Below, in pieces: positions 6,397 through 14,971 of a stretch of DNA of 50,733 nt. The number at the start of each line of letters is the position of its first letter. Position 1 is the first letter of the stretch. Location: positions 1 to 50,733 of IMG/VR virus record IMGVR_UViG_3300042922_000711; one strand, 5' to 3'. This DNA comes from a virus. The notes under the pieces were generated by a model that was not told the DNA's origin, did not search any database, and was given only the letters and a program-made list of their open reading frames with translations. The position numbers and the translations under genes are program-made.

Positions 6397-7756
6397 AATA
6401 ACAGAATTAAAGTTATTCCCGCACCAGGAGAAGGCGCTGCAAACAACCAAAGATAAAAATCGTGTAGCTTACTATTTGGATATGGGCCTCGGTAAGACGT
6501 TTGTTGGCTCTGAAAAAGTAAAAGAACTCGGAAATAAAATGAACTTGCTGGTGTGTCAAAAATCAAAAATTGATGACTGGATAAATCATTTCAAAACTTA
6601 TTATTCAGATTATGACATTTGTGATTTGACTTCAAAAAATGGAATGAAAAGCTTTATGTCGTGTGACAGCATGGTTCAAAGTGGACGGTTCAAAATAATT
6701 GGTGTTATCAATTATGAATTAGCCTGGAGAAGACCGCAGCTGTTGAAGTTAAGTGACTATACGTTAATGTTGGATGAATCAAGCTTAATTCAGAATGACA
6801 GCACTAAGCAAACAAAATTCATTCTTCAATTAAATCCTGAAAATGTGATTTTGCTTTCCGGAACACCAACTTCAGGAAAATATGAAAACCTGTTAACACA
6901 GATGAGCTTGCTGGGATGGAGTATCAGTAAAGAACTTTATAACAAGCAATATGTAAATTGGACAAAAATTGATGTAGGCGGTTTTCCTTTAAAAATAGTT
7001 GATAAAGAAGATCCTTACAAGAATGTGGATCGGCTCAAACAAAAGTTGCGCAATCATGGGGCAGTATTCATGAAGACAGAAGAAGCGTTTGAACTTCCTG
7101 AACAAATTGTGGTTCCAATGATGATAAAGACATCTAAAGAATATAAAAAATTTGATAGAAAGTCTTACATAGTCTTTGACACCTGCAATCTACATGAATT
7201 TAAAGATGACAGCGATTTTGAAGGTAATGACATAACGCCGAGAATTGAATTGATTGGAGATACAACCTTTACAAAAAGATTGTACTCAAGGCAATTATGC
7301 GGCCAATACAGCAAAGACAAGTTGGAAGCGTTTGAAGATTTGGCATCGAGCACCCAGGATAGATTGATTGTTTTCTATAACTTCAATGATGAACTGGCAT
7401 CTCTCAGTAAAATCGCAAAGAAATTAGAAAGAGAAGTATCATTTGTGAATGGTTCAGGTAGGTCAATGTATGGTTATGAATATATTGATAACTCAATAAC
7501 ATTTGTTCAGTACCAGGCAGGAGCCATGGGATTGAACCTTCAGAAAGCGAATAAGATTATTTACTTTACGCTTCCGGAAAGGTCGGAGCTATTTGAACAA
7601 AGCAAGAAAAGGATCCACAGGATAGGCCAAGAAAAAACATGTTTTTATTACTTGATGATATGTAAAGACAGCGTGGAAGAAGACATCTATGAAAATCTAA
7701 AGATGAGGAGGGATTACACGGATGAACTATTCAAGGAATACGAGGAGAAGGCTTAA
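6389..7756 (+). CDS. SNF2/SWI2-type DEAD-like helicase
   Basis: The 455-aa protein has the ordered SF2 motifs: motif I MGLGKT (about residues 32-37), a motif II variant LDESS where DEAH-type proteins have DE.H, motif III LSGTP, and in the second RecA domain QAGAMGLNLQKA and RIHRIGQ. This pattern is typical of the short SNF2-like ATPases of Bacillota phages, usually found with a VRR-NUC nuclease (here 9457-9870) and thought to act in phage DNA replication or recombination. It starts with GTG, overlaps the gene before it, and its 3' end overlaps the 3D-domain gene. Confidence 0.9.
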   Translation: MIKITELKLFPHQEKALQTTKDKNRVAYYLDMGLGKTFVGSEKVKELGNKMNLLVCQKSKIDDWINHFKTYYSDYDICDLTSKNGMKSFMSCDSMVQSGRFKIIGVINYELAWRRPQLLKLSDYTLMLDESSLIQNDSTKQTKFILQLNPENVILLSGTPTSGKYENLLTQMSLLGWSISKELYNKQYVNWTKIDVGGFPLKIVDKEDPYKNVDRLKQKLRNHGAVFMKTEEAFELPEQIVVPMMIKTSKEYKKFDRKSYIVFDTCNLHEFKDDSDFEGNDITPRIELIGDTTFTKRLYSRQLCGQYSKDKLEAFEDLASSTQDRLIVFYNFNDELASLSKIAKKLEREVSFVNGSGRSMYGYEYIDNSITFVQYQAGAMGLNLQKANKIIYFTLPERSELFEQSKKRIHRIGQEKTCFYYLMICKDSVEEDIYENLKMRRDYTDELFKEYEEKA

Positions 7757-8300
7757 GTTCGAAAGAAACCTATTGATGTCAATGTTGATTGTTTGCCTGG
7801 TTGCTCTTGTAATAAGCGGCTTATCAGAAAAGAAAGCTTACGCTGAAGTTGAGAAATTAAAGACCGAAGTATTGCTGTTGGAAACGGACAACAATAATTT
7901 AGGAAGATGGAATGCGATTTTAGAAGTAGACAACGATATTATGGGCCGACGAATGAATCAATACGAAGAGATACTTCCATACATGTTTTTTTATGAGGGA
8001 GAGTTTGAGATCACATATTACACTTCTGGTCCAGAATCAACCGGTAAAACATCGAGTCACCCAGCGTATGGGGTAACTGCATCCGGAGCAAGTGTTAAAG
8101 AGGGACAAACTGTTGCTGCTGATTGGGATGTGCTTCCTCCAGGCACCAAAGTATTTATCGAAGGTGTTGGGATTAGAACTGTAGAAGACAAAGGCGGGCT
8201 GATAAAAGGAAATTGTATAGACGTCTATGTTGAGGATGTGGAAGTTGCTAGAGAACTAGGCAGACACAAAGCAACAGTCTATGTTTTAGAGGAAAATTAA
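7722..8300 (+). CDS. Membrane-anchored 3D-domain protein
   Basis: The 192-aa protein has a basic N-terminus, one membrane segment (about residues 18-36), a helical linker (about 40-75) and a C-terminal 3D domain with the conserved Asp pattern: Asp in EDKGG and Asp in CIDVYV. 3D domains share the MltA-type barrel and are mostly cell-wall-acting, probably on glycan strands. SD GAGGAGG precedes ATG. Its place inside the early operon, overlapping the helicase, is unusual for a wall enzyme; it might act at the envelope in early infection, but no role can be assigned. Confidence 0.82.
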   Translation: MNYSRNTRRRLKFERNLLMSMLIVCLVALVISGLSEKKAYAEVEKLKTEVLLLETDNNNLGRWNAILEVDNDIMGRRMNQYEEILPYMFFYEGEFEITYYTSGPESTGKTSSHPAYGVTASGASVKEGQTVAADWDVLPPGTKVFIEGVGIRTVEDKGGLIKGNCIDVYVEDVEVARELGRHKATVYVLEEN

Positions 8301-8321
8301 ACTTGTAAAGAGGAGGAAAAT

Positions 8322-8531
8322 ATGGACCAATATCAAAGTGAATATCACACGACAAACGGTAAGCAGAATTTTTACGTTGGTGAAAATATTGAGGTTGAGT
8401 TGAAGGATGGAAGCAGGGTTTCCGGGAAGGTGCAGTTCATAAGCGGAAGAGGTATTTACTTCCACACTGATGCAAAGAAACCGCTGTATTGCAGGAATGA
8501 TTCGATTAAGTTAATAGCAAGGTTAGGATGA
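8322..8531 (+). CDS. Small hypothetical protein, SH3/KOW-like pattern
   Basis: The 69-aa protein has the pattern ENIEVELKDGSRVSGKVQFISGRGIYFHT, suggestive of a small beta-barrel (Sm or SH3-like). SD AGAGGAGG is strong. No family was recognised. It is co-transcribed with the early genes. Confidence 0.7.
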   Translation: MDQYQSEYHTTNGKQNFYVGENIEVELKDGSRVSGKVQFISGRGIYFHTDAKKPLYCRNDSIKLIARLG

Positions 8532-8535
8532 TTGG

Positions 8536-8676
8536 ATGGACGTAATTTATAAAAATGAGGATAAAAAGTGTGAGTGCTGGAAATGCGAGCTAAAAAATAC
8601 TTGTCAGTACAAAGACAAGTATCAGAGACTTCCAAGAACTTCACCTGGTGCTTTAGGCTTATGTAAAAAACTATAA
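8536..8676 (+). CDS. 46-aa Cys-rich protein
   Basis: A short ORF starting at ATG 8536, 5 nt after the previous stop, encodes five cysteines (CECWKC and two more), suggesting a zinc or metal knuckle. It fits the gap between two early genes exactly. Function is unknown. Confidence 0.6.
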   Translation: MDVIYKNEDKKCECWKCELKNTCQYKDKYQRLPRTSPGALGLCKKL

Positions 8677-8697
8677 AAATTAAATAGGAGGCATTGA

Positions 8698-9156
8698 ATG
8701 TTTAAATGTACAATGGGCGGTTGCCCTCAAGGTAAAGACATTTGTTGCGTTAGCTGCAGCAAAAATAATTGTGAATCCAAATGCGAAGAAACCGATAACG
8801 TTTTAAGTTGTGGGTTTGCCAAAGAAATAATCGAAGAAGGTCAAACTGAAGTACAAATTTTTGAAAACCGGTATTTGCAAGTTTTCAAACAAGTAGCAGA
8901 CGTTACAAAAGCTAAAAAAGACCTGGAAGACCAAGAAAAGAAAGTTAAAGAGCAGCTCGAAAAAGCAATGAACGAGTACGGTATTGATTCTATTGACAAT
9001 CAATATTTAAAAATTACAAGAGTTAAAGCAAGTTCATCTGAATCAGTTGACCTAAAAAAGATGGAAGAAAAAGAACCACAGTTATACGCTGAGCTGCTTG
9101 CGGATTATAAAAAAGTTACAAATAAGAAAGCTTACTTGATGTTTAAGGTTAAATAA
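8698..9156 (+). CDS. Early phage protein with Cys-rich N-terminus and coiled coil
   Basis: The 152-aa protein starts with a Cys cluster (CTMGGCPQGKDICCVSCSKN) and continues into a long charged helix (about residues 60-95), then a beta-rich tail. SD AGGAGG is present. The C-terminal two thirds recall the helical, host-nuclease-inhibitor or Gp157-like proteins that sit beside recombination genes in Bacillota phages, but the match is not secure. It is followed at 1 nt by the next gene. Confidence 0.7.
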   Translation: MFKCTMGGCPQGKDICCVSCSKNNCESKCEETDNVLSCGFAKEIIEEGQTEVQIFENRYLQVFKQVADVTKAKKDLEDQEKKVKEQLEKAMNEYGIDSIDNQYLKITRVKASSSESVDLKKMEEKEPQLYAELLADYKKVTNKKAYLMFKVK

Positions 9157-9157
9157 T

Positions 9158-9457
9158 ATGAATAAAAAACTTATAAAAAAGATGATTAAGAAAAATCAAG
9201 CATTTGATGGCGTTATTTATGCAGATGGAAACAATGGTGGTGATATATTAGAAATTCACGACAACATGAACGGTACACTTCATCTTACTTCAGGTCATTG
9301 TTGCGTGATGACTATTAACAAAACTGTTCCAGTAGAATTTATAACTGCAATTTTATCAAAAGTGATGTTGGAAAATGATAATGATATTAATAAAGTTATT
9401 GATTCTTTCGATTGGCCAGAGCAGTTTAAACAGAAATTAAAGGATAAGGTTAAGTAA
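9158..9457 (+). CDS. Hypothetical early phage protein
   Basis: This 99-aa protein is basic at the N-terminus and shows no motif that I recognise. It fits between the preceding stop (1 nt gap) and the nuclease gene (1 nt overlap), which supports a real gene in a coupled operon. Confidence 0.7.
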   Translation: MNKKLIKKMIKKNQAFDGVIYADGNNGGDILEIHDNMNGTLHLTSGHCCVMTINKTVPVEFITAILSKVMLENDNDINKVIDSFDWPEQFKQKLKDKVK

Positions 9458-9870
9458 TGGCATCGGAAAAATTATTCGAAAACCAGGTTAAAAAGTTTCT
9501 TCATGGCGTAGGGATTTATGCGGCAGGAACACCAATTCAAAAAATGACAGTTGAGCAGCGTGGATGGTACTTCAAGGAATGGGGTGGTGGTTACTCAAAG
9601 AGTGGTATTCCGGACTTAATAATTTGCGCTAATGGGTTTTTCATAGCATGTGAGTTAAAAGGTCCAACAGGTAAGCCATCAGAACTTCAAGGTTTAAACG
9701 TGATGAGAATAAACCAGTCAAACGGAATTGCAATGATCCTTTACCCTGAAGGCTTTGAGAACTTTAAAAATATAGTGAAAGGGGTGATGAAGTGCAATTC
9801 TCACATTCAAGAATTGATGTATTTAAAAACTGCAAATACAAGTACAAGCTGCAATATATTGACAAGCTAA
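9457..9870 (+). CDS. VRR-NUC domain nuclease
   Basis: The 137-aa protein has the PD-(D/E)xK nuclease core of the VRR-NUC family: an N-terminal Glu helix (SEKLFENQVKKFL), GIPDLI (catalytic Asp) and ACELKG (ExK), followed by LQGLNVMRINQSNGIAMI. Stand-alone VRR-NUC enzymes in phages cut branched or Holliday-type DNA and are usually encoded with an SNF2 helicase, as here. Its last 26 codons overlap the next gene, which is unusually long for this operon. Confidence 0.9.
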   Translation: MASEKLFENQVKKFLHGVGIYAAGTPIQKMTVEQRGWYFKEWGGGYSKSGIPDLIICANGFFIACELKGPTGKPSELQGLNVMRINQSNGIAMILYPEGFENFKNIVKGVMKCNSHIQELMYLKTANTSTSCNILTS

Positions 9871-11693
9871 AAGTTTTGCCAAATACGGACGCAATAAACG
9901 CATTATTTCTTGGAACTGCTGTTCATACAGGTGTTGAGAAAGACGCGGAGACAGCAGTAAAAGAATATTACATGTCATATCCAATAATAACGGATGAGCA
10001 TGTAAACGAGGCTATAAAGCTTGAATACTTAATACCAATAGTTAAAGAAATGCTTCCTAAAGGTAAGCATGAGCTTCAGATAATGTCATCTGATTTCATA
10101 GGATACATGGACCTTTTAGTATCAGCAACCGTATTTGAACGAGGTGTTGAATTACCAAATACATATGATTTATATGATTTCAAGTATTCCAACAACGTTA
10201 AAAATTATATGGATTCAGGGCAGCTGCACGAATACAAATACTTCTGGGAGAAACAGAATCCAGGGAAGAAAATAAGAAATATGTACTTTGTGTTTGTTCC
10301 CAAGGTTCAAATTAAACAGAAGAAAACAGAAGATCTATATCAATTCAGGCAAAGAATATTAGCCGAATTACAAAAGACAGAAGTGAAAATTGTCCAGATT
10401 GAATATGATCCAAACAAAGTTATTGAATTTGCGCTTGAAATGAAACACGTATTGGAAACGAAGGAGTTTTCAATGGAAAAAAACTATCTATGTAACTGGT
10501 GTGATTACCAGGCATATTGCGAAAAAGGAGAAGATTACATGATATTACCAAAGAATGAACGAAGAACTGTAGGAAAAATTAGCAAAAAGGTTATATGGTT
10601 ATATGGTGCGCCTTTCAGTGGAAAGACATTCCTGGCCAACAAGTTTCCTGATCCGTTAATGCTAAACACTGATGGAAATATAAAATTCGTCGATTCACCT
10701 TATATTCCAATCAAAGATGTGGTTACCGTTGAAGGCAGAATTACAAAGAGAACCCTGGCGTGGGCAGTTTTGAAAGATACAATTTCAGAGCTTGAAAAGA
10801 AACAAAATGATTTCAAAACAATAGTTGTAGACTTACTTGAAGACACATATGAAGCTTGCCGATTGTTCATGTATGACCAAATGGGAATTACTCATGAATC
10901 AGATGACAGCTTCAGGGCATGGGATAAAGTAAGAACAGAGTTCCTATCAACCTTGAAGAGATTAATCAACATGGATTATGAGAACATCATCCTGATCAGC
11001 CACGAAGACACATCTAAAGATATTACTAAAAAGGGTGGGGACAAGGTTACAGCAATTAAACCGAATCTTCAGGAAAAAACAGCAAATAAAGTTGCAGGCA
11101 TGGTTGATATCGTAGCAAGAGTAATTGCTGATGATAATGTGAGAACTCTAAACTTTAAAACAAATGAAGTCATATTTGGTGGTGGCAGGTTAAATGTAAC
11201 AGCAAACACAATTCCACTTAATTATGACGAACTGATGAAAGTTTATGAAGAAGCCAATTCTGGTGCCAAAGCTGAACCGGAGCAGCCAAGAGAAAAAACT
11301 TCAAGAACCAAAAAAGCTGAAAAAACTGAAGCTGAAAAGGCTGATAAAGAAGTTTTCCAGGAAGATACCTATTTCTATCACCCGGAAAGTGACGCATACT
11401 TCATGTGTAAGAAAGGCGATGAAGTTCCAACAGACGCTGATTTCCAATTATCCAATGAGATAACAAAAGAAGTGTATGAAAATGCAATTGAAAAACTAAA
11501 AGAGATACCGGCTGTAACAGATGAGCCTAAACAGGAAGAAGCTCCAAAAACTAGAACGAGAAGACAAAGAACAGAAGAAGCTGCTCCTGAAGAACAAAAG
11601 ACAGAAGAAAAAGCGCCTCAGGAAGAACAGAAACAAGATACCACTCCTGAGGAACAACCTAAAACGAGAACACGTAAAAAACGTGAGGCGTAG
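9792..11693 (+). CDS. Cas4-like Fe-S nuclease fused to Sak4-type RecA-like ATPase
   Basis: This 633-aa protein has two clear domains. Residues 1-250 form a PD-(D/E)xK nuclease with D107 (GYMDLL), D129-x-K131 (YDFKY) and four cysteines (C14, C234, C237, C243) in the Cas4/AddB arrangement that binds a 4Fe-4S cluster. Residues 265-490 form a RecA-like ATPase with Walker A GAPFSGKT (272-279) and a Walker B-like IVVDLLED, like phage Sak4 annealing proteins. The last 130 residues are a charged Lys/Glu/Pro tail ending in basic repeats. The start is GTG after GGGGTGATGA. It probably resects DNA ends and promotes strand pairing in phage recombination, next to a single-strand-binding candidate (DUF669). 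Confidence 0.87.
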   Translation: MQFSHSRIDVFKNCKYKYKLQYIDKLKVLPNTDAINALFLGTAVHTGVEKDAETAVKEYYMSYPIITDEHVNEAIKLEYLIPIVKEMLPKGKHELQIMSSDFIGYMDLLVSATVFERGVELPNTYDLYDFKYSNNVKNYMDSGQLHEYKYFWEKQNPGKKIRNMYFVFVPKVQIKQKKTEDLYQFRQRILAELQKTEVKIVQIEYDPNKVIEFALEMKHVLETKEFSMEKNYLCNWCDYQAYCEKGEDYMILPKNERRTVGKISKKVIWLYGAPFSGKTFLANKFPDPLMLNTDGNIKFVDSPYIPIKDVVTVEGRITKRTLAWAVLKDTISELEKKQNDFKTIVVDLLEDTYEACRLFMYDQMGITHESDDSFRAWDKVRTEFLSTLKRLINMDYENIILISHEDTSKDITKKGGDKVTAIKPNLQEKTANKVAGMVDIVARVIADDNVRTLNFKTNEVIFGGGRLNVTANTIPLNYDELMKVYEEANSGAKAEPEQPREKTSRTKKAEKTEAEKADKEVFQEDTYFYHPESDAYFMCKKGDEVPTDADFQLSNEITKEVYENAIEKLKEIPAVTDEPKQEEAPKTRTRRQRTEEAAPEEQKTEEKAPQEEQKQDTTPEEQPKTRTRKKREA

Positions 11694-11822
11694 TTTTATA
11701 GAAGCATACGTTAATAAAAAAGCTCAGTACCTATAAAACACACAGTTAAATATATAGATTATACATCACGTTAATTCGAAGATACGTGAAAAAAATAAAA
11801 TGATAAGAGGAAGGTAAGAAGA

Positions 11823-12287
11823 ATGGCAGACGTAAAAAACATATGGGACAAATTTGACGAGGCGATAGACACAGAAGGTTTACAAGCTGATGTCAAAGAA
11901 GCGGCAGAAAACGGCAGTGGTAATTACAAAGAGGTTCCCCATGGAACTTATGAAGTTGAAGTTAACAAAATGGAATTGATTGCCTCTAAAAAAGGTGATC
12001 CGATGGTTTCAATCTGGTTTAAGGTACTCGCCGGTGAATATAAAGGCAGCTTAATATTCTTTAACCAGGTAATCACTAAGGGCTTCCAGATTCACATTGT
12101 AGACGAGCTATTAAGAAGCATGGACACAGGTGTTGAGATTGAGTTTGTTAGCTATAAACAGTATGGAAACATGCTTATGGATGTTATGGAAGCGATAGAT
12201 GGACAGCTTGAATTTGCACTTAGTTATCAAGAAGGTAAAAAAGGCTTCAGCACTTATGAAGTAGAAGAAGTATTCGAAGTTGAGTAA
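11823..12287 (+). CDS. DUF669 protein (candidate single-strand DNA-binding protein)
   Basis: The 154-aa protein has the DUF669 pattern: VPHGTYEVEVNKMEL, then a beta-rich region and an acidic C-terminus (YEVEEVFEVE), as in many SSBs. DUF669 genes almost always lie between Sak4-type ATPase and polymerase genes in Bacillota phages. A 129-nt non-coding gap with a weak hairpin precedes it. Single-strand binding is inferred from family context. Confidence 0.82.
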   Translation: MADVKNIWDKFDEAIDTEGLQADVKEAAENGSGNYKEVPHGTYEVEVNKMELIASKKGDPMVSIWFKVLAGEYKGSLIFFNQVITKGFQIHIVDELLRSMDTGVEIEFVSYKQYGNMLMDVMEAIDGQLEFALSYQEGKKGFSTYEVEEVFEVE

Positions 12288-12341
12288 TTGTTGAATAGGG
12301 GGATGAAACAATCCCCCTACAATCAAAACAGGAGGCTTTAA

Positions 12342-12872
12342 ATGATTGATTTAACCAAGTTACCAAGAGCATTGAGGAAATCATCAAGAGTGAGATGGAT
12401 AAGAAAAAATAGTAAAAACATCATTATGACGGACTACTTCATATTGGAAACTGACAAAGAAGTAAAGGGTGCAGCTCTCACGACGCTGATTACTATATTG
12501 GGTAGAAAGCCTGGAGAGGGTGAAGGTCTTGAAGAATATTTAGGCACAAGATGTGGAATGAGCGAAAAAGATATTGAGTTCACCATGGAACTACTAAAAC
12601 CGCGCGTTGACAAAAAGCTCACATATACGGAACTAACATATGAAGCAAGTGAACTTTCAATGACCATATTCGAAGTAGACAAAAATTATGTTTATGTTAA
12701 CAAAATTTACACAGATTTAGTTAATTTATATATTCCAAAAGCTGAGATGTATGGTCGAGATTCAATGAGCCCAGTTTATATCGAAACCGAGAATGAAAAA
12801 ATAATGATTACTCCAATAAGATTGGTCGAAAATCCAAGTTACCTTAAAGTAAAAACAGTAAATTTTTGGTAG
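12342..12872 (+). CDS. Hypothetical replication-module protein
   Basis: This 176-aa protein is mixed alpha/beta with no motif I recognise. SD AGGAGG lies 6 nt before ATG. Its position between the DUF669 gene and the DNA polymerase suggests an accessory replication role. Confidence 0.7.
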   Translation: MIDLTKLPRALRKSSRVRWIRKNSKNIIMTDYFILETDKEVKGAALTTLITILGRKPGEGEGLEEYLGTRCGMSEKDIEFTMELLKPRVDKKLTYTELTYEASELSMTIFEVDKNYVYVNKIYTDLVNLYIPKAEMYGRDSMSPVYIETENEKIMITPIRLVENPSYLKVKTVNFW

Positions 12873-12881
12873 GTGATATTG

Positions 12882-14582
12882 ATGTTATTCCTAGATTTTG
12901 AAGTATTTAAGCATGATTGGCTTGTTGTGATTGTTGACATGAACAAGAGACAAGAATATGTCATCATTAATGATCCTGAAGAATTAGAAAGAATTCACAA
13001 GCAGAATATAGACGACATTTGGGTTGGATTTAATATCAGACATTATGACCAATACATATTTAGAGGTATACTTTGTGGATTTGATCCGAAGAAAATTAAT
13101 GATTACATAATAGTACAAGGCAGGCCGGGTTGGAAATTTTCATCATTGTTCAAAAACATTAAACTAATAACTTATGACGTTATGCTGGGCAATGACAGAG
13201 GTTTAAAAGCGTTTGAGGGCTTTATGGGTAACAACATTAAAGAATCAAGTGTACCTTTCGATATAGACCGTAAATTGACTCCAGAAGAGATTGCAGAAAC
13301 AGTTAAGTATTGTCGGCATGACGTTGACCAACTCATTGAAGTGTTCATTGAAAGAAAAGAAGAGTTCGAAGCCACAAGAGAGTTGGTCAAGATTTTCAGA
13401 TTACCAATAGAATCATACGGTAAAACAAAGGCTCAGCTTGTAGCTGAAATATGTGGCGGCATGGGTAAGAGATTTGAAGATGATGAATTTGAATTCCCGG
13501 TTGTCCAATGTGTTCAAGAAAATTTGAAAAAATACAGATTTGTTCTTGAGTGGTATAGGAATCCTGAAAACCATGATTATACAAAAAGCCTTGACTGCAT
13601 AATTGCGGGTGTGCCCCACGTGTTTGGCTGGGGTGGAATACATGGAGCTGAAAAGAAAAACACGGTATTTGGTGACCTGCTGAACGTCGATGTTACAGCT
13701 TATTACCCGGCAATACAGTTGCGATATAAGTTTGGTTATAGAAATATGTCAAAGCCTGAGAACTTTGAAAAAATCCACAATGAGAACTTACGGCTGAAAG
13801 CTTCAGGCGATAAAAAGGCAAGATTACCTTTTAAGATTGCAGACAATAGTATATCCGGACAGCTCAAGGATCCAATGAGCAAACTGTTTGATCCACTGAT
13901 GAATAACGCGGTTTGCGTTAATGGACAATTAATGCTCCTGCTCCTGATTGAAATGATTGAACCACATGCGCAGCTCATTCAGTCAAATACAGATGGTATT
14001 CTGATGAAGCTGAATGACATTGATGATTACGGTTTGATTGATGATATCGTCTACGAATGGGAATGTTTGACCGGAATGAAAATGGAATTTGAACTGTTTA
14101 AGAAAGTGTTCCAGAAGGATGTTAATAATTACATTCTCATTGATGAAAAAGGAAAAGTTAAAACAAAAGGTGGATATGTTAAGAAGCTCAGCAAGATAGA
14201 TTATGATTTGCCAATTATCAACAAAGCGCTGGTTGAGTACATGGTTAATAACGTGCCGGTTGAGAAGACAATTAATGAATGTGATGACTTAAAAGAGTTT
14301 CAGTTGGTTTCAAAGATTACAAGTAAATATACTCACATACTGCACGGCGATAAAGTTTTAAAAGAGAAATGCATAAGAATATTTGCTTCAAAAGATAAAT
14401 CGGATGCAGGAGTTCAAAAGGTTCACGCCATAACCGGAAGACCGGCCAAGATATCAAACTCACCGTTAAGCTGCTTCATACACAATGATGAAGTCAATGG
14501 TGTAAAAGCGCCGAAGAAACTGGATAAGGAATGGTATATAAACATGGCAACAAAGAGATTACAAGATTTTGGGGTGATGTAA
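12882..14582 (+). CDS. Family B-like DNA polymerase with 3'-5' exonuclease
   Basis: The 566-aa polymerase is short, near the length of phi29-type enzymes. The exonuclease motifs are DFE (Exo I), NIRHYD (Exo II) and YCRHD (Exo III). Polymerase motif A is DVTAYYPAIQ, motif B KIADNSISGQ, and motif C SNTDGI, in which the first Asp of the usual DTD is Asn while the second, metal-binding Asp is kept. ATG at 12882 is chosen because TAGGTG lies 6 nt upstream; GTG 12873 is possible. No terminal-protein gene is seen, and a primase-helicase follows, so primer-dependent synthesis is likely. Its stop overlaps the next start (TAATG). Confidence 0.87.
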   Translation: MLFLDFEVFKHDWLVVIVDMNKRQEYVIINDPEELERIHKQNIDDIWVGFNIRHYDQYIFRGILCGFDPKKINDYIIVQGRPGWKFSSLFKNIKLITYDVMLGNDRGLKAFEGFMGNNIKESSVPFDIDRKLTPEEIAETVKYCRHDVDQLIEVFIERKEEFEATRELVKIFRLPIESYGKTKAQLVAEICGGMGKRFEDDEFEFPVVQCVQENLKKYRFVLEWYRNPENHDYTKSLDCIIAGVPHVFGWGGIHGAEKKNTVFGDLLNVDVTAYYPAIQLRYKFGYRNMSKPENFEKIHNENLRLKASGDKKARLPFKIADNSISGQLKDPMSKLFDPLMNNAVCVNGQLMLLLLIEMIEPHAQLIQSNTDGILMKLNDIDDYGLIDDIVYEWECLTGMKMEFELFKKVFQKDVNNYILIDEKGKVKTKGGYVKKLSKIDYDLPIINKALVEYMVNNVPVEKTINECDDLKEFQLVSKITSKYTHILHGDKVLKEKCIRIFASKDKSDAGVQKVHAITGRPAKISNSPLSCFIHNDEVNGVKAPKKLDKEWYINMATKRLQDFGVM

Positions 14583-14956
14583 TGAGCCTTATAGAAAAAT
14601 GCTGCAAGTACTGTCATCATTTTATAGATGGATCTTGCAGATTAAAAATCATTGCTGAAGCTGAATCAAATATTGATAACGTAATTGAAGATGGTTATTT
14701 AGCTGAAGCAGTCCAAGAAGGTTTTACGGACAAGGAATTTGACGAATTGGACTTAGCACTGCGCGGCTCAGGTCTAAGTGGTACAAAGATAAAAGAAGTA
14801 AAAAGAACATTTTACGATGAATTGGAAAGAATTAAAAATTTATGGATTGAAGATATTTCATACAACGTTGAAACAATGTTACAGAATAAGCTAGAAACTG
14901 AAATTAACTTCATTCCGAAAGACAAGGATGAATTTTATTGCAGATATTGGGAATGA
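14582..14956 (+). CDS. Cys-rich small phage protein
   Basis: The 124-aa protein has an N-terminal cluster (CCKYCHHFIDGSC) and a C-terminal Cys (FYCRYWE), a split metal-site pattern seen in small Bacillota phage proteins. The middle is helical and acidic. ATG overlaps the polymerase stop (TAATG), a sign of coupled translation; upstream in-frame ATGs lie inside the polymerase gene. Function unknown. Confidence 0.75.
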   Translation: MSLIEKCCKYCHHFIDGSCRLKIIAEAESNIDNVIEDGYLAEAVQEGFTDKEFDELDLALRGSGLSGTKIKEVKRTFYDELERIKNLWIEDISYNVETMLQNKLETEINFIPKDKDEFYCRYWE

Positions 14957-14971
14957 AGGCGGTGATAGAAA

